Shown: positions 34,286 through 48,480, counted from the first letter of the stretch. The stretch is 64,000 bases of DNA from Pilatotrama ljubarskyi (GCA_022385805.1 MU277670.1:1087102-1151101), one strand, 5' to 3'. Numbers and translations are program-made. Notes: generated by a model not told the origin, from the sequence alone.

Positions 34286-37200
34286 AGCGGCGATGCGTGT
34301 TGTCGTACTCGTTCGAGGCGTTCAGAGAGGTGGGGGGCCCATCAGAGATAGTGGACGGTAGAGAACGCGCTTTGCTGGCCACATATCGTGCACGAACACG
34401 CTTCCTCCGCCAGACGAGGCGGTGCCTTCGTCAGGAATATGACGCCCTGCGCATGCCTGCCAGTGCGGCTGATGGGGCCCATGGGCTCCGGGGTCGCTGG
34501 CGTCCAGCACGAGGTTCGGGCGCTCGCGACGCCTGGCTGCACGTCCGGAACACGTTTCGCGTGGAGGTCTCTACGACGAAACGAGCCCTGGACGGCGGAA
34601 ATGGCGGTGAAAGATGACGCACGTGACGGGTTTTGGGCCTTCGCGCTGAGCGAGAGGACGGCGTCGCGAGGGACGGTCTGTGCCGGCGCCGAGGCGAGAG
34701 TCGTGGGGGCGCATAGCCCGCCACGCCGTTAGAGGCTGGTTTCCGCGAGCATCATGCATCGTGCACCTTCTCGTGGACGGCATCCGGCGCCGCGTTCCGC
34801 AGGTTTCCCATCCCAGTGCAAGGAATTGCACGAATGGCTGGACGATGTCAGCTACTTACGGCGGCCGGGGACTAAACAAGCCAACGAAGTGTGCTGCATA
34901 CAAGTTCTGTTGAGAAGTATTTGGTGCGCAACTTGGTCTGGATCCGGAGTCGATAGTGGTGGCACAGGTCAGACGCCGTGGGAATGTGGTACAGCAGCGG
35001 GCGGCCACATGTACGCACACTGTGCGTACAATCGTCCAGGCCTGCAGGCAGCCTTTAGGCTAAGTACTCCATGTACTATCGACATAGTACCATTCCATAG
35101 GAGCTCGCAGAAATTACAATGGCAATAGAGCGCTGATCTACGAGAACCCAGTATTGCGACTGCCGCAGCCAGCTTGGACGAGAGGCTCATGGCCCGGGCG
35201 CGAGTCGAGTACGTGGCCATGCCAGTCGGAGGATATCTCGGAGTCTCACCTAGCCTCGACGATTGCCCAGAGGGGAATTCGATGGTCATCGCTCGAATGC
35301 CGAGTGCGTCTGGCCTTTGCCAAAGCGGAAGGAGCGGGTGACGGCGCTACCACGGATTCGGATGTGGGCAGAAAAAGACGAGACCGGGCAGATAGGTCGG
35401 ACATGCAGACGTTTCTTTGTCCTGCTCACGTCGACCAAGGAGTAGTCGTTTCGCGAGCTCCTGTATATCATCAGTAGAGCTCGGACAGGCATGAGATGCC
35501 AGGTACGCCGGACGCTTTCATCGAATGGTAAATATGGCATATACGCACCGGTATTGCTTGTACAGCGACGTCCAGGGTCTTCCTGTCGCACGGGATACAT
35601 GACGAGTTGACGAGTTGAAGCCTGAAAAGCAGCAGAGAGCGATCGTAGCTTGTCTGCTGTCGACTTCATGAGATGGGACGTTTCGACCTTACCCCGGGAC
35701 GCTTCCAACCCGCACAGGGTTCAAGGAAACATAGCAGCGACGGTAGCTGTGGCCAGTTACTTACGGAGCCCCCTGTCAGTCGATGCGACGCGAGCACCCC
35801 AGAGAGAAAGCGGACAGTAAGGAGACTTGTGTGAAGTCCTTGAGATCGCTGGCACTGCGAAGTCCAAGCTATAGGTGCGCCCAACGCACCCGCATCCGCA
35901 AGGAGGGCGCCGCTCCGGGATTGATTCGGTGGTCGAACGGTGTATAGCTACCGGGTGAATGTGGCTGAGAGAACTTGAAGTGCAAAAGGCACAGATGGCA
36001 GAAGCGACAAAAGAGTGGGCTCACTTCCAACTCGCGCATGTCACCGCGACCGGCGACGACCAGCACGGCCCACGTGAGCTAAAGCTCTCAGTGGACGGTA
36101 CATGAACGTCGAGGAAGTCCATGGCACGCGGCATTCGAACGTAGACAGTTGCACCGTGGAACACCGCGGCGTAGGAGTGAGCTGGAGAAGACCGCAGAAG
36201 TGGCTCAAGAGCCATTTCGGGCAGCCGGTGTCAAGTTTCTGACGTCGATGACGATGCGGCACCAGAAGAAGAGACGATCCCGATCGCGACGTCTGCCCTT
36301 CCTGGTGCCGTACCTGGACGTGCATCTCTATCTGGCAATCAGATGCCCCAAGTCGGCGGGATTCATCAACCAAACGCACCTCGCGACTTGTATGATTGCG
36401 CCCGACGAGTACGAGGCACGTAATAGCGGTGGTGGTAAGGACTGCAGCCGCTGCTGAGAAGTACCGTCAGAACGCGAAGAGTCAACGTACTTACTTGGCA
36501 GTACTTTAGCGAATCGCCGCACGGTCAGCGTGACTGGCACCTTTGAGCAAGGTGCCGTTAGACGGATGGCTCAGAGGTGGTGAGCGGCGGACGATTGGTC
36601 CTCCAGACGGTCGCTGCGCGTGGAACAACCTTCGGAGAGAAGTGAAGCAGGAGCTTGCAGCGGGATTGTCCACAGAGGGATGCTCAGCAACTTGAACATG
36701 CGTTGGCTTTCTCCTAAGTATACGGGTCGGCCCGGCTTCCTGTGGGTCCAAGCACGAGGCTACCAGCATCCAACCGGCGCCCAAGATGGCTCAGCTCGGT
36801 GAACGTGTGCAGCCGCCTCGCATCCCCTGTGGGTGAGAACGTAGGACTCGAACCACCGGAGCTGAACATATGAACGAGGGAATATGGCAGGAGACCTACC
36901 GATATCACGTCCATCGCCATGATATCTATGAAGAGGATTCCGATTGTTCGTGTCCCGGACCTCCGAGGGCTGATGATGAGCTAGGGCAGAAAACGGGCTG
37001 CGATACGAGTAGCACCGAGCTGGGTGACGCGTCGTGCTCCAAGGTCGAATCTCGGATGCGAGGCCGGCTCTCCCCGCTGAATTTGAACTATGCACTGCGC
37101 GAAGGTACTGTAGTCCGGTGCCAAGCAATCATCATCTCGGGCGGGTAGGCTCCGCGTCCCGACCGGTATAGAAGCCCGACGCACCGAGCGTTCTTGAACG

Positions 37201-40200
37201 TCGTCGCCGGAACGTGCGTGCATGCGTGCGCCAAGCCTGACAAGGGCGGTGCGATAGCCATACCGGGCCAGGAGCGACAGATGAAACTGTACTGTACGCG
37301 ACGAGATGGGCGCCCCCCCGGCCTCGATGTCGTTTCGTCGTAGCGAGTCGGGCCGTACGCGAGTTCGGGAGCTCGGGAGTCCTCGGAGAGGGCAGGAGGT
37401 CGAGTCCGGTACCTCTCAAGCAAGACAACCAGAGACGTGCCGCCGGCGGAGCGTGAGGGCGGAGAGACGCATGAGAAGTTGACGGTTGGCTTGGCTCGCA
37501 GGCGAAACGCTCCACGTCGGATGACGATGCGGGTAGCGCACTTTCAGGCAGGAAGTCCCCATCCAGGCTGTCTCGAGCGAGCGAGTTCCGACGACGACTT
37601 CTTAGATACGCCGACTACTAGTGGGCCTGTGGAAACGAGGCACCGCGGCCGTCCATCCGAGCGCGGAGTGGGAGCGGAGAAGGGGGCACAATGCGCAGCC
37701 AGGGTGCCGTTGTGTCAACCTCCATGCCGAGGTGCGGGCTGCGAGGCGCGAAGGAGAGTGGGGAAGAGGAACGGCCCATGCGGAAAGTGAAGCGTCGACG
37801 CCCGGAACTGTCGAAGGGGATCCCCTACAGATCGACAGGGCGGGGCTTCGCGCTCGGAGGGTCGGAGGGTCGTGCCGTACTGTGCGAGGATGCTCTGGAG
37901 CGTCAAGTCCTACGCGTGAACGAAACCAAACGATGACGCACTCCGAAGGGCTGCGAAGACGCCGCAAGCTCCAAGCGAGCGAGCTTGGGAGAGTGCGGGG
38001 ATAGAGCACACAACCCCCTGCGGCACAGACGCTACGACGTCCCCCGGAACAGCGGGCACTTGGACCGGACGTCCAACATCCACGCCACGGTGCACCCCGC
38101 GCACCTCGGGACATGGACACGCAAACGCAAAGCGACACACACGGACGGACGGGCCATGCGCCGAGGCGCGCAGTGGGCGCGGGAGAGAGGGCGAGAGGGA
38201 GCACGACAGGTGACCCCAAGCGTCGAGACGCGTGACCGGATGGGGTGGTAGCGCGTCGGAGGACGGGCAGGTCGCCCGGGGGTCTACGTGCGCGGGAGAC
38301 TCGTACGAAGCACGGGTGTGGAGCTCGAGGGCGTGTATCTAGGCGACGCACGAGAGAACACAGAGAAGGTCTGCGCGAGAACGGCTCGGAGCAGGCAGAG
38401 GATTCGAAGGCGCGTAGTACATAGCACTGCCGCCGCGGGCCTGGGACGAAGCTCGCTGCGCCAGCCGAGGGCGTGGTCCACTTTGGCTCGCCGAAGGTGG
38501 CGTGCGGAGGTCGGGAGAAGCCTCAGGCTTCAGGACGACGGCGGTGGGCAGACGGGAGATGAGATGCGGATCGGCACCGGGGTTGTGCGCGCTGCTACTG
38601 GTCGCTAGTGGCCGAAGGGGCCGTTCTTGCCTTTCGCGCGGCGGAAGGCTCGTATGTCGGTCCGACCGTCGACGCCGACGTGTACGTGAGGGAGGGCGCG
38701 TGCGTCGGCAGGCGGACGGGCCACATGAGAAATCGCCCGGTGCGACGCGTGGTATGGGAGGAGGGCGTAGAGCGAAGGTGGTCTGACAACTTGCAAGTAG
38801 GGAGGTCGGTCGAGCGAGTCTACGCGTGTCCCGCGCATTGAACGTGGAAGCTGAAGTCGAGGGAGCAGTGGCCCCAGCCAGAGAACGCCGTAGCACTCCA
38901 GGATGCACCCGCTACCCATGCGCGTACTACATGTCGACATGAACCTCGGACCTAGTTCTAGACGCAAACGCCGTTTCAGTGCACGCCAGTACTACAAGAG
39001 AGAAACCGCGTACACACCATCGAAACCCACGGACTGCGCACTCGCGAGCTCTGACTCCTGATTAGGCGAGCCAGCGTCGGCGTGGCAGAATCCTGTGAAA
39101 CCTGCGCATAACTCCTGTGTTTGATTTCGGACGTCTCGCGAGTCGCGCGACACTCGCCCAGCTACAGTATACGCCACGCCACCACTGGTATACCTGTCCG
39201 CGACTGTCCCGTGCCCTCTTGAACTCGCCCCGTCGCGCCGACGAACCACGCAGGTGACCCACCCCCGTTAACCGCACCGACAAGCCCATGGGCACTACTA
39301 CTCTAGTACTCAGCTCACCTCCGCCCGCCCTCAGGCCTTCAGGCCTCAGGCCCGTCGCCTTCGTGATCCTCCCAAATCCCGACGCCCTCTCGCGCCCCTC
39401 CCGATCCTCATGAACGTCGGACGCCTCATCGTGCATCGTACATCAGATTCAGCCTTTAGTCTCGCGAAGAGCGCAAGGGGCCGCGTACACAAGTTCACCC
39501 GCCCGATCGATGACCCGCACTCTGCAGTGCCAGGTCCGCGTCATCGACAACAATATTGCAATGAATAACTGTTACATAACACGATTCCATGACATCGACG
39601 ATTCGACATGCGCGCGCAAATTACTGAATGACCGGTGACCGCTCGTTGCGCGTCGTCGTGAGTCGTCGTGAAGTTGACGAAGAGAACGACGATTTGTTTT
39701 TCTTTCTTTCTTTCTTTGCAACGTAGGTGGGGCTGAAATCGCCAATATCGCCATCGACAACGACATCGACATCGACATCGATCCGTGCTCCGTGCTCCGT
39801 GCTCCGGCGAACAAGCTGCCAGTGGTCCTGGGCGGAGAAAGATATATGTACGACAGATCGCAGGAGATGGCGCGCGGCGGGCTCACCTTTCACGCGGCGC
39901 GCGCCCCCGCACACCCCGCCCCGTCGCGCACGAGGCGGGCGGGGTCCAGGGGGCCGGAGCAGGGCAACTTGCGGACTCTCATTGGCTCTCCAGAACGCTC
40001 AACTCGCGATCCGATACTGTACTGTCTGATACTGTATCGCTGCTTAGGCCGCTATGTATACCGTACACTGGCATAACGTACGCGCTTATAACAATGCAAC
40101 GCTGGTGCTGGTCAGACTTATCGTCGTGTCTCGGTGGAGGTTGGGAGCTTGAAGCTTGAAGCTTGCAGCTTGGGGCTTGAAGACGTGGGTCGACTGAGAA

Positions 40201-41015
40201 ACCGACTCGAATGAGCTCGGTCAAGTAACGTGCGTTGGCATTGCGGGTAATAGGCAGTTCGGAGCTCGAGCTCGACCGTCCGACGACGATGCGGAGAGTA
40301 GGAGGCGGGGAGGGGTCGGCGAGTACGTACTGGTGATACAGTATGTTGCGATCGGTAAACGGGGAACGCGAACGGTGAGCGATGGTGAGGAGAAGCGGGT
40401 CCGGCGCGCGTCCTTGCGGTCCTCGTGTCGAGTCGTGCGGTGCGCGACGGCGACAGGTAGGGAGACGAGGACGGGCGGAGCGGCCAAGGGGAGACGAAAG
40501 CGGGTGGTGCCGTACGTGTGGGAAGAGGAGGAGGAGGAGGGAGAAAAGGAGGAGGTAAAGTCGTGAGTGAAATGAGGTGAGATGAGACCAGGGGCGCACG
40601 GAGAGTGTGCAGGGCTGGCTGGGTATGGACGTGACGGAGGGGAATACGGTGCGGGAGTCAGGAGATATGGACACGGACACGGACACGTAGCGGGGTCGTC
40701 ATAGGATGAGGATGAGGACGGACGAACGGAACGAAGGCTCGGACGAGAACGAAACTGATGATGGAGGGACGGTAACAGAGGACGATTGCGGCAAATACGA
40801 CGTGGATACGGTTGGTTGTGGTACAAGTGGGATATTACTTAACATTCGGTTCGACTCGGCAGGGTGCGAGTCGTTGGACTCTGCAGGACGGGTACATACT
40901 CTCTCCTCCAGCTGCTCCACCGACTCCTGGACTCCTCGGCTGGCCAAAGCCTCGACTCGCCTTGACGTGGGACGAAGCGACGAAGACTACTAACTCGACG
41001 GAACTCGACGGCAGA
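34286..41015. other. 6.7 kb without a recognised gene
   Basis: Many open frames up to about 250 codons occur on both strands in GC- and CpG-rich DNA, but none has domain features, exon-like junctions or membrane/secretion signals that I can support. Simple repeats: (TTTC)n at 39699-39717, (ACATCG)n at about 39760-39780 and a 7-bp CCGTGCT repeat at about 39783-39805. The basic tract at 40333-40566 (+) is acidic/basic low complexity and is not called. Confidence 0.45.
39699..39717. repeat. (TTTC)n microsatellite
   Basis: About five tandem TTTC units, followed within 80 bases by an ACATCG hexamer array and a CCGTGCT heptamer array. Confidence 0.9.
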
Positions 41016-42231
41016 CTAAAAGCCCCCGAGACACCCCGAGTCCTCGACCGAGAACCCAAAGCCGCCCGCTCTGACCGCCGACGCCGAGGTCGTCGACATC
41101 CTGCACGACGCGTCTCCGAAACTCTTATACCTCGTCACCCGCTCGCGATGCTCTCTCCTTCCCGAACCCGAGCCCGAGCCCGTTTCTGAGGAATCGCGCG
41201 GAGGCCGGCTCCGCCGCTCGCGCTCCGGGCTCGCCGGGGCGCCGGGGTAGGGCGCGGTCGGGGTCGGGGTCGAACTCGACGAGGAGTAGGTCGAGGTCGA
41301 GCTGGAGGCTGTATTGGGGATGGGTATGGGCGCGGGGCGCGCTTTGCGTTTTGTGCGCGTCGGGGACGCGGACGAGCCCGAGCGGTGGTGCCCCGACCCC
41401 GAGCTGCTCGTATTTGAGCCGCTGGTGGTGGCGGTGGAAGTGGAACTGGGGGAACTCGGCGTGGGATTCGCGTAGGCATAGAGCGCGGCGGGCTGGGTGG
41501 GGGACGTGGAGGGGCGGACGCGGGGTGAGGGCGGGTGGGGGAGGAAGGAGAGGGCGGAGGAGGAGGGGGCGTTCGTGCCGGCGAGGGTGAGGTTCATGAG
41601 GGACTGCTCGAGAGACATCTTGCCGTGGCCGTGGGGCGCGCCGGAGGCTGTAGTCACAGCGAGGTTAGAATACGGGAGACTATGCCGAGTGCGGCTACGT
41701 ACCAGAGTAGAGCTCGGGCGGGGGGCTGGCGATGCCGTCGCTCTCCTCGGATGACTCGGAGGAGAGGTCTGGGACGAGCGGGGGGAGGGGGAAGTGGTCT
41801 GTGCGGGGGCTCTGCCTGGGGGTGAGGTCGTTGTCGTCGGCCGCATCCCCATTCCTGTCTGCTACCGCGCGCGGGTGGAGGTGCTTGCCGGCGCCCCTGG
41901 TGGGGCTCATGCCGGCTCTCCTGCTCGACTTGCGATGTGAGGATGACGGGGCGGGGTCGTCGAGGGAGTAAGTGCGGCCGGGACAACCGCGCTCTGGGAG
42001 AGCACAGCGATTGGGGGTGACGACGATGGGAGAGCGGTCGTAGGGGAGGGCGGAGCCGAGGGTGCTGGCGAGGGCGGTGTGGGGCGGGAAGCGGACGAGG
42101 GGGGAGAGGATGGAGGGGTCGATGGCGAGGAGGGCGCTGGGCTCGTCCTGGGGCGGGGGCGGGGCGGCGGGGGCGGATGCGGAGGTGCGTTTGAGGATGG
42201 GGCGGGGGCAGGGGGAGTAGGAGGGCGGCAT
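41016..42231 (-). CDS. conserved basidiomycete protein of unknown function
   Basis: Two exons, 42231-41703 and 41647-41016, total 1161 bases and 386 residues with matching phase. Exon 1 opens MPPSYSPCPRPILKRTSA, then PSILSPLVRFPPHTALAST and YDRSPIVVTPNRCALPERGC followed by PGRTYSLDD. This PRPILKR ... VRFPP ... YDRSPIVV ... CALPERGCPGRTY pattern is one I associate with unnamed proteins of Agaricomycetes; that is recollection. The rest is disordered Ser/Thr/Pro-rich sequence with a short amphipathic segment (KMSLEQSLMNLTLAGTNAPS) and a basic cluster (TRTKRKARPAP). The end (VTRYKSFGDASCR) may be followed by a further splice. A further upstream exon is possible. No function is proposed. Confidence 0.7.
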
Positions 42232-44589
42232 GTCGTCGCGTCGTCGAGGTGTGTGGGTGAGATGGAGAGTGGTGGAGGCGGAATGTAGAGGATGTCGTCG
42301 CGGGGAGAGGCGAGACTTGGTTGGGAGAGAGGAGAAGTGTTAGCAGGAGAGGGCCATGGCGGGCAGACTATATCTTTGGTGGAGGAGAGAGAGAGAGCGA
42401 GCGAGAGAGCCAAGGCAGGAGAGGGCAGAGAAAAGAGAAGCCGCACGGGCGCCTGCTTTGTCTCATCCCCAATCGGGCATCTCAACACTCCAGCTGCCAC
42501 TCCCAACAGACGCCCGTCGCCCGGCCCGTTCCTTCGCCGCCGCGACCTCGCCCGTTTCACCTCCTGCCCCTTCTGCCCTCGCCGTCGCCGTCGCTCGTCC
42601 GGACTCTGCACTCGACTTTCCGCAGAGGACGGGAGTGCGAGCTGATACGGACGAGATGGCGGCAGGGGAACGGCAGAGTGGGCCATTCAAAGCATCAAGA
42701 TCAGATCGGCGTGCTGCTCGTCCATCGCCCTGGGCCACGCCTGCACTGGCAGCTGCTGCCCACACCGCGTCCGGTCCTCTCTCCGACTCCGATGGCTGCT
42801 GCTGCCCACCAGAACCTTCTCCTCCCCGCCACCCTCTGTCCGTCCCGCCCTCCCACCGCCGTCTCAAGCTTCCCCGCCCTGCCTTCCGCCCGTGCCATAT
42901 CACAATGCCACTCGCTACTGGCCTCGTCCGTCGGGCGCGTCACCCGCCCTCGCTCGCCGCGCTAAGCTATGTTGGCTGCTAGCTAGCTACATTGTCCTCC
43001 GGCTTTCCAGACTACTCGCCGTGTCTCTTGCACCGCGCGAGCTCCGGTCGCCGCATTGTCCTCTGTCCTCCCTTCGTCTGTCGTCCATCGTCCGTTCTAT
43101 GACATCCATCAACCGCAGCGCACGTGGCCCGTCTATCGTCTGTCCCGTCCTGTCTTCCGAATCTCTCCATCCTCTGGATCTGCTTTTCCTCTTCTGTGAG
43201 GTCTATCTCTGACATACTCGCTCGCTCGCATGTATTCCATTCCTGAACCTTCACGAACACGAATGCCCTCCGGACTTTGAACCCTACCGCCAGCTGCACG
43301 CTGCCCTTCCTCTCGCCCTTCGCGCCCCTCTCCGCTCTCCGCACCCAACTCTCTTGCAGCTGCGCGAACGTCCCAAGCTATTTTCCGCAAAAGGTCCAAG
43401 ACTCTCAGCTCTGACCGCTGCGACCCCTCTCGCACCGTGCGAGCGGCTCGCCCAGCTTAGTCTCTCCTGCTCGCATAGTACCTCCCAGTGCCACCCATGC
43501 ACCAGGGGAGCTATGCAGGTCCTGAACCTTGCCTGCGCCAACCCCCTACGCTAGCTTCTCCCGTCCGGCCCTCCCTCCACCGTTCAAGCTCTCACCGGCC
43601 CACGTACATCTTCCCAGTCCCTGCAGCGTGCACCCGTCCCAGCCCGCGTCACGTCAGTAACGTTCCGATCTCAGGTTATCGCCTCGTGAAGCCATGCGCT
43701 CTCCCCGCCCCCCGGGTCGACGGTTGCCCCTCTCGTCCTCACGCGCATCTTTCTCAGCTGCGAGGGCCCGATCGGGCACTTGCGTCCCGGGCGTGTGTCT
43801 CTCCCCCTCAACACCCCCCTCTTTGCGCTTGGGTCCGTCGGCATCTCACCGCAGCGATCTGGCGCGTCTTCAACCTGCAAGCTGCAAGGCCCACCTCGCG
43901 CTCCTTCTCCCCATGGGCGGATTCGGCCACTTGCAGGCTGCTTGCGTATGCGTCAGATAAGCCTTGCCTGCGCGTGCACACGGTCATTTCCCCGCTCGAC
44001 GGATGCTGGCAGGTGCCGGTGGACCTGGTCGTGGGCGCGCCAGGGCCCGGGCATTGATTGGAGTTTATCAGAGGCCCGCTGGCCTGCTGTGCCATATATT
44101 GAGGACCCAAGACGCCGTGCGCACGTACAGTTCGCACGCACGCTCGAGTTCCTGCAGAGGATCGTCTCGAGAAGCCTCTTCCACTATCTGCGACTGTTCA
44201 AGAGGACTTACGCGTGCGCGTGCGCGTCATGCGTAATCGCCCGATCGTGCCAGGAGGGGAATGCCCGTCCGGAGCTCGTCCTGCGGATTGTATAGGATCT
44301 CCACCTCGTCCCTGCTCTGCGCTCGCGTCTTCGGGGGAAACTCGCTCGGCGGACGGTGCTGGTTGGCGGTTTGGTCGCCGTGCGCTTCGGCGAAACTGCT
44401 GTGCGCTCTGACGCGCTGCTGGGATCGTGGTCTGCGTTGCGGAGCTTGCGCTTCGCTGCCTGCTCTGCCACATTGCAATTGACTTGAGACTACGGGAAGA
44501 TGCCACGGTAGCTCGTGCGCGTATTGCCGTCTTCGCCGCTCTTACTCGTGGTTTTGCTGGCGGTCGTGTGCCCGCCGCTTGCTCTTGTG

Positions 44590-44620
44590 CTCTCTCTCTC
44601 TCCCTCTCTCCCTCTCTCTC
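44590..44620. repeat. (CT)n microsatellite
   Basis: Imperfect CT/CCCT run of about 30 bases on the plus strand. Confidence 0.9.
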
Positions 44621-47600
44621 GTGTCGCTTCGACCGTGCGTTTCTCCCGCTGCTCTCGTGAGAAAGAACCTCCCGGCGTCTCTCCCTTTGGCTCTCATATC
44701 GGGACTTCCCGTCTGCGGCGTCCGAGCCTCATCGAGTGTGTCGAGCGTCGATGTCTGCATCTGTAGGTCCGTGTCTAATTCTCATCCCGCTTCGATCCCA
44801 CCGCGCGCGCGCGCCCCTCTTCAACTATCTCCGGAGGACGGAGCCCTGGCATGGGTTTCTATCTCGGTCTGCGCTCTGATGTGCGGACACCGTGCATGAG
44901 CCGCATGGGGTATATTAGGAGCTTGAGATCGAGATCGAGACGGGGACGAAGCCGCTGCGAGAGCGACGTCAAGTGATCATATCATGACCACTTTGTATGC
45001 TCATACGCAGGACGATGGACGTTCAGGATCGTCTCGTTCGAAATGTCGTGCGTCAGGGAGCCCGAGCTGCGATGGCTTCGGAGCGTCTGTTACAAGGTTT
45101 CTTCAGGCGGAGTCGGGCTCGGACGGCGCACTACAGCAGTACTCAGCACGAGTGCTTGGTTCGTCGTCCGGTATAGGTGCCTCAGACGTCGACCGGTCAG
45201 GCTCTCCGAGCGAACTGGGCCTCTGAATCAGCGGGTAAATGTCCGTTTCGTCGAGCGGCCTGCTGGCAGTGAGCGCGAAGACGCCCCCAGCTCATCTCGC
45301 ATCTCGCGCTTCGCACCCCGCACGCCGCGCTCCGAGTCTGACCAGCTTGAATACTATCGAGTCTCGATTCGGAGTGCTTGGCGCGCCTTCGGCAGGAACG
45401 AACGAACGTCCAGGGCCACCTCCTAGCTGATCAGAGGGCGAAGCCTTCATTTGTCTAGCCACCTCTTCTCTGCGATCGAGGTAATATGCCCCGGCTTCCC
45501 GCGCTCATACACGATTCAGACTCGGACCTTAGCGCTTCCCCCAGCCTGCAGGGTAGGCATTGCACGTCCGGAGGATCCGGACTCTACGCGTGTCGCGAGG
45601 TTACGTGCCCGAGGCTCCACTCTTCTCTCTTTCGCGCTTTTCTCGTTCACGCACCGCAGGTGACCTTTTCGCAGACAGCGGCGACTTCGAGAGACGAGCA
45701 TCTCTCATCTGTCTCGCAGGTTAATTAGTAGAGCTCGCGTTCGAGCAGTTCGGCACGCCGGAGTTCCGGTGCGACGCTCCGACCATCCGACGTTCTCACT
45801 CACTGGCACTCGCGCGCGCGATCAGACCGAGTCTGCTCTGCCTGCAGGACGACTCGGACGGCATCACGCCGCATAGGCGATGATGGGGGTCATGCGTATG
45901 CGTGAGCTTGACGATGGACTTGGGAGGCGGTCACCTGCTCCTGGCCATCGTGGTGCGATCATGCTGCATTCTGCTTGCTTGCAGCGTGGTGGCCGGCGTC
46001 GGCATCGCCTTGCAGGCGATACGGTCGAGGCGGGGGAGCCACGCCTTGTGAAGCAGGCATCGGCATGCTCACGCTATGCATCCGCTGTGGAGTGCATTCG
46101 CTGCACGGTTTCGTCATACCTGCGGGCTTGTCGTCGTCTCCACAGCCGAGCCGTCCACCTCGAGCCTCTAGCGTCCCGACAATGAACGTGAACGTTGACC
46201 TGTTGTCGCTCGCGCGTGCGTACCAGTGCTGTGCCTGCCGCCTCGGGCTCGGAAGACGCACGACGGTCGGCTCAATCACCTCGAGTGCGTCATCGTACGC
46301 CCGTTTCGAGCCCACCTGACCCGTTTGCCATGCGTCCATGTATCTCAGTTACATTCACAGTATCCATGCAGCGTGCGACCGGGCTACGGACGTTGGACCC
46401 TCGGAGGTCGGGACGGTACGCCGAGCCGGCGACTCTCGAGACTCTGAGAAGTTCATGAGTCGAGGGCCTGTTCTCCATCTTCCCCATCTATCATACGGGC
46501 CTTCTTTCGCGGTCGATCTCAGGGTTCTTGGCTGCGGCGAGTGCGGAGTAGTGGCACTAGAAGACGCTTCGGAGTGCGGGGTCGTGCACCGGTGGCACGT
46601 ACTTTACTGTGAGTGCCACCATGCCACTGTGCCACTGAGCGGGTCCGGATGAGGCAGGAACGGCGCATGGACTTTGGCGGGGCAGGCTCCGCGCCCTCAC
46701 GGACGCCGTCCGTCCTACCTTCTTCGGTCACGAGCAGGGCGTGTGGCCCGGCACGTATCTGCGAGTCGGACGTCCGCGACTGTTCATAGCATGATACCGC
46801 CCATGCCCGATCCGGAGACGGCGACTCGCACGTACGGCGTACGGCGCACGGCGTTTGAGCGGCTCTGTGGCCGCCCTCATCGTCATTGACCGCCTTGCAA
46901 GCTCCGGCCTGGCAGGAGCTGAGACGGTCGTGTATCGAGGAGCGCATCTTGAGGACGGTCGGCCGCGTTTGGGGATCCCGACATCCCGGGGGCGAGGGCG
47001 TCTGCGAGTACGGGCCGACTTTGCGTTGATCGGGAGGGCTTCGTGGCGTGCGTGCGTCCGATGTCCTTTGCTCGTGCTACCAAGCACTCATGTCACCGGG
47101 ACTGCGCAGGGACGCAGCAGGCATCAGACGGCTGTAAGGCAGCGGTGGGTGTGCATTGAATGAAGGATAAGTACGAAGTGCGTAGGTTTGCTTCAGTTGC
47201 TGTCGTGTTTGCCTAGAGCTGACGCTATGGTCCGGAGTCGCAGGACGCGGCGGTTCGCTGGGGCTCGGTATGACCGCTCCGCGCTGCTCGGCAGCGAAGA
47301 ACCCGAACGCCCTGCGACGCGTACAGTACTAGAGCAGTAGCGCCGCTCTCCTCCCATACAGGTACGTCGGGCTGCTCTGTCTGGCGAACCTTGGTCTCTG
47401 ACAGCACCGTTCTCGGACTCGCTGGACCGGGTGCCGAGGGGCTTGGCGGCCTTTGTCTGGCATCGAACCCGGGGCCGATGCGAGGGCGGGGACGTGCAAT
47501 GGCCTAGCGAGGTATGGTCCAGTGACGGGGAGTGCGGACTGCACCACTCTATTGCTGTCAAATTCGCGCTGTGGGAGACCGCAATCTCCACCGCTGCCAG

Positions 47601-48023
47601 AACGCGGAGATGCCGGCGGATCCACCGTACCATATGGACGCACGACGTCGTCGACGCTGATGCCACGGAACATCCCGCCGAGTCAATCAGTATGGGACGT
47701 CGCGATGGCTCCGAGCCTATACAGTCCGGTGCGTCTGTGTCCTTGGCGTTCCAGTCAGAGATCCGGAGACGCTCATTACAGCAAGTACGTACGTACGTAC
47801 GGTATCGGCCCAGCGCACCAGCGTGACCGTCACCAAGATCCATCCTCTGATTTAGTCCTGCGCGCCGTACAATCGGCGCGGTACGGTCAGCTGCTCGCCG
47901 AGGTCGAGGATTGTGGACCCACAGCTATCGTACGCTCGCACGGGTCGGTCCGACATCCCTTCTGCTCTCCTTCCGAGTCGGTCGAAGGTGCGTAGCGCGC
48001 TGGAGAGGAGAGTCGAGTATAGA

Positions 48024-48480
48024 GCTGGATGCTACCAAGGCGTCAGGATCCTGCTCTCCTGCTCGGACCTGGAGTATCTCAGCGTGTTGCGCATGATGGT
48101 CCGAGTATCTGTCGGTGACCCTTCCCGTTCTCGTCCCTGCTCGTCTGCGTCTACTATGCACGCGCCGAAGGTACCTATCAGAGTATCGTGCACTCGGTTT
48201 TCCCGTCGGCATTCACTCTGCGTACACGCTTGGACATGCCCGCCCGAGAGGTGCGTCGTGCTGGATGCTGCCAAGGCGCCAGGATCATGCTCGGAGCTAG
48301 CGTGCCTCATCGCGTTGCACATGGTGGTCCGACCATCTATCGGTGAATCCTGGTGCTCTGGGCCTTGCACATTCACTTCTCCGCACTTTGAGGAGGAACA
48401 TGCCCTACCTGTCAGAAGATCGTGCACTCGTTGTTCGCGTCGGCATTCACTCTGTGTACGCGCTCACACACCCGCTGCAG
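48024..48480 (+). repeat. diverged 237-bp tandem duplication
   Basis: A unit starting CTGGATGCTACCAAGGCG at 48024 recurs at 48261 as CTGGATGCTGCCAAGGCG. Matching blocks follow in the same order, including ATGGTCCGA, TCGTGCACTCG and CGTCGGCATTCACTCTG. The offset is 237 bases, a multiple of three, and a single open frame (47913-48524, +) spans both copies with the shared motif RRHSLCV in each. No protein family is recognised. Confidence 0.7.

Noticed and set aside
36830..36910. A tRNA gene on the minus strand suggested by a perfect B-box (GGTTCGAGTCC)
   Set aside because: The flanking bases do not form a T stem, and no matching acceptor stem, A-box or anticodon arm is found at the right distance.
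37602..38351. A 249-codon open frame (-) in the gene-poor stretch
   Set aside because: It overlaps other open frames of similar length, has arginine- and proline-heavy composition typical of GC-rich noncoding DNA, and shows no domain or intron structure.
42321..42982. Overlapping plus-strand frames of about 210 codons upstream of the 41-42 kb gene
   Set aside because: Two frames are open at once with Ser/Pro/Arg-rich content, no family features and no conserved start; more likely promoter DNA of the minus-strand gene.
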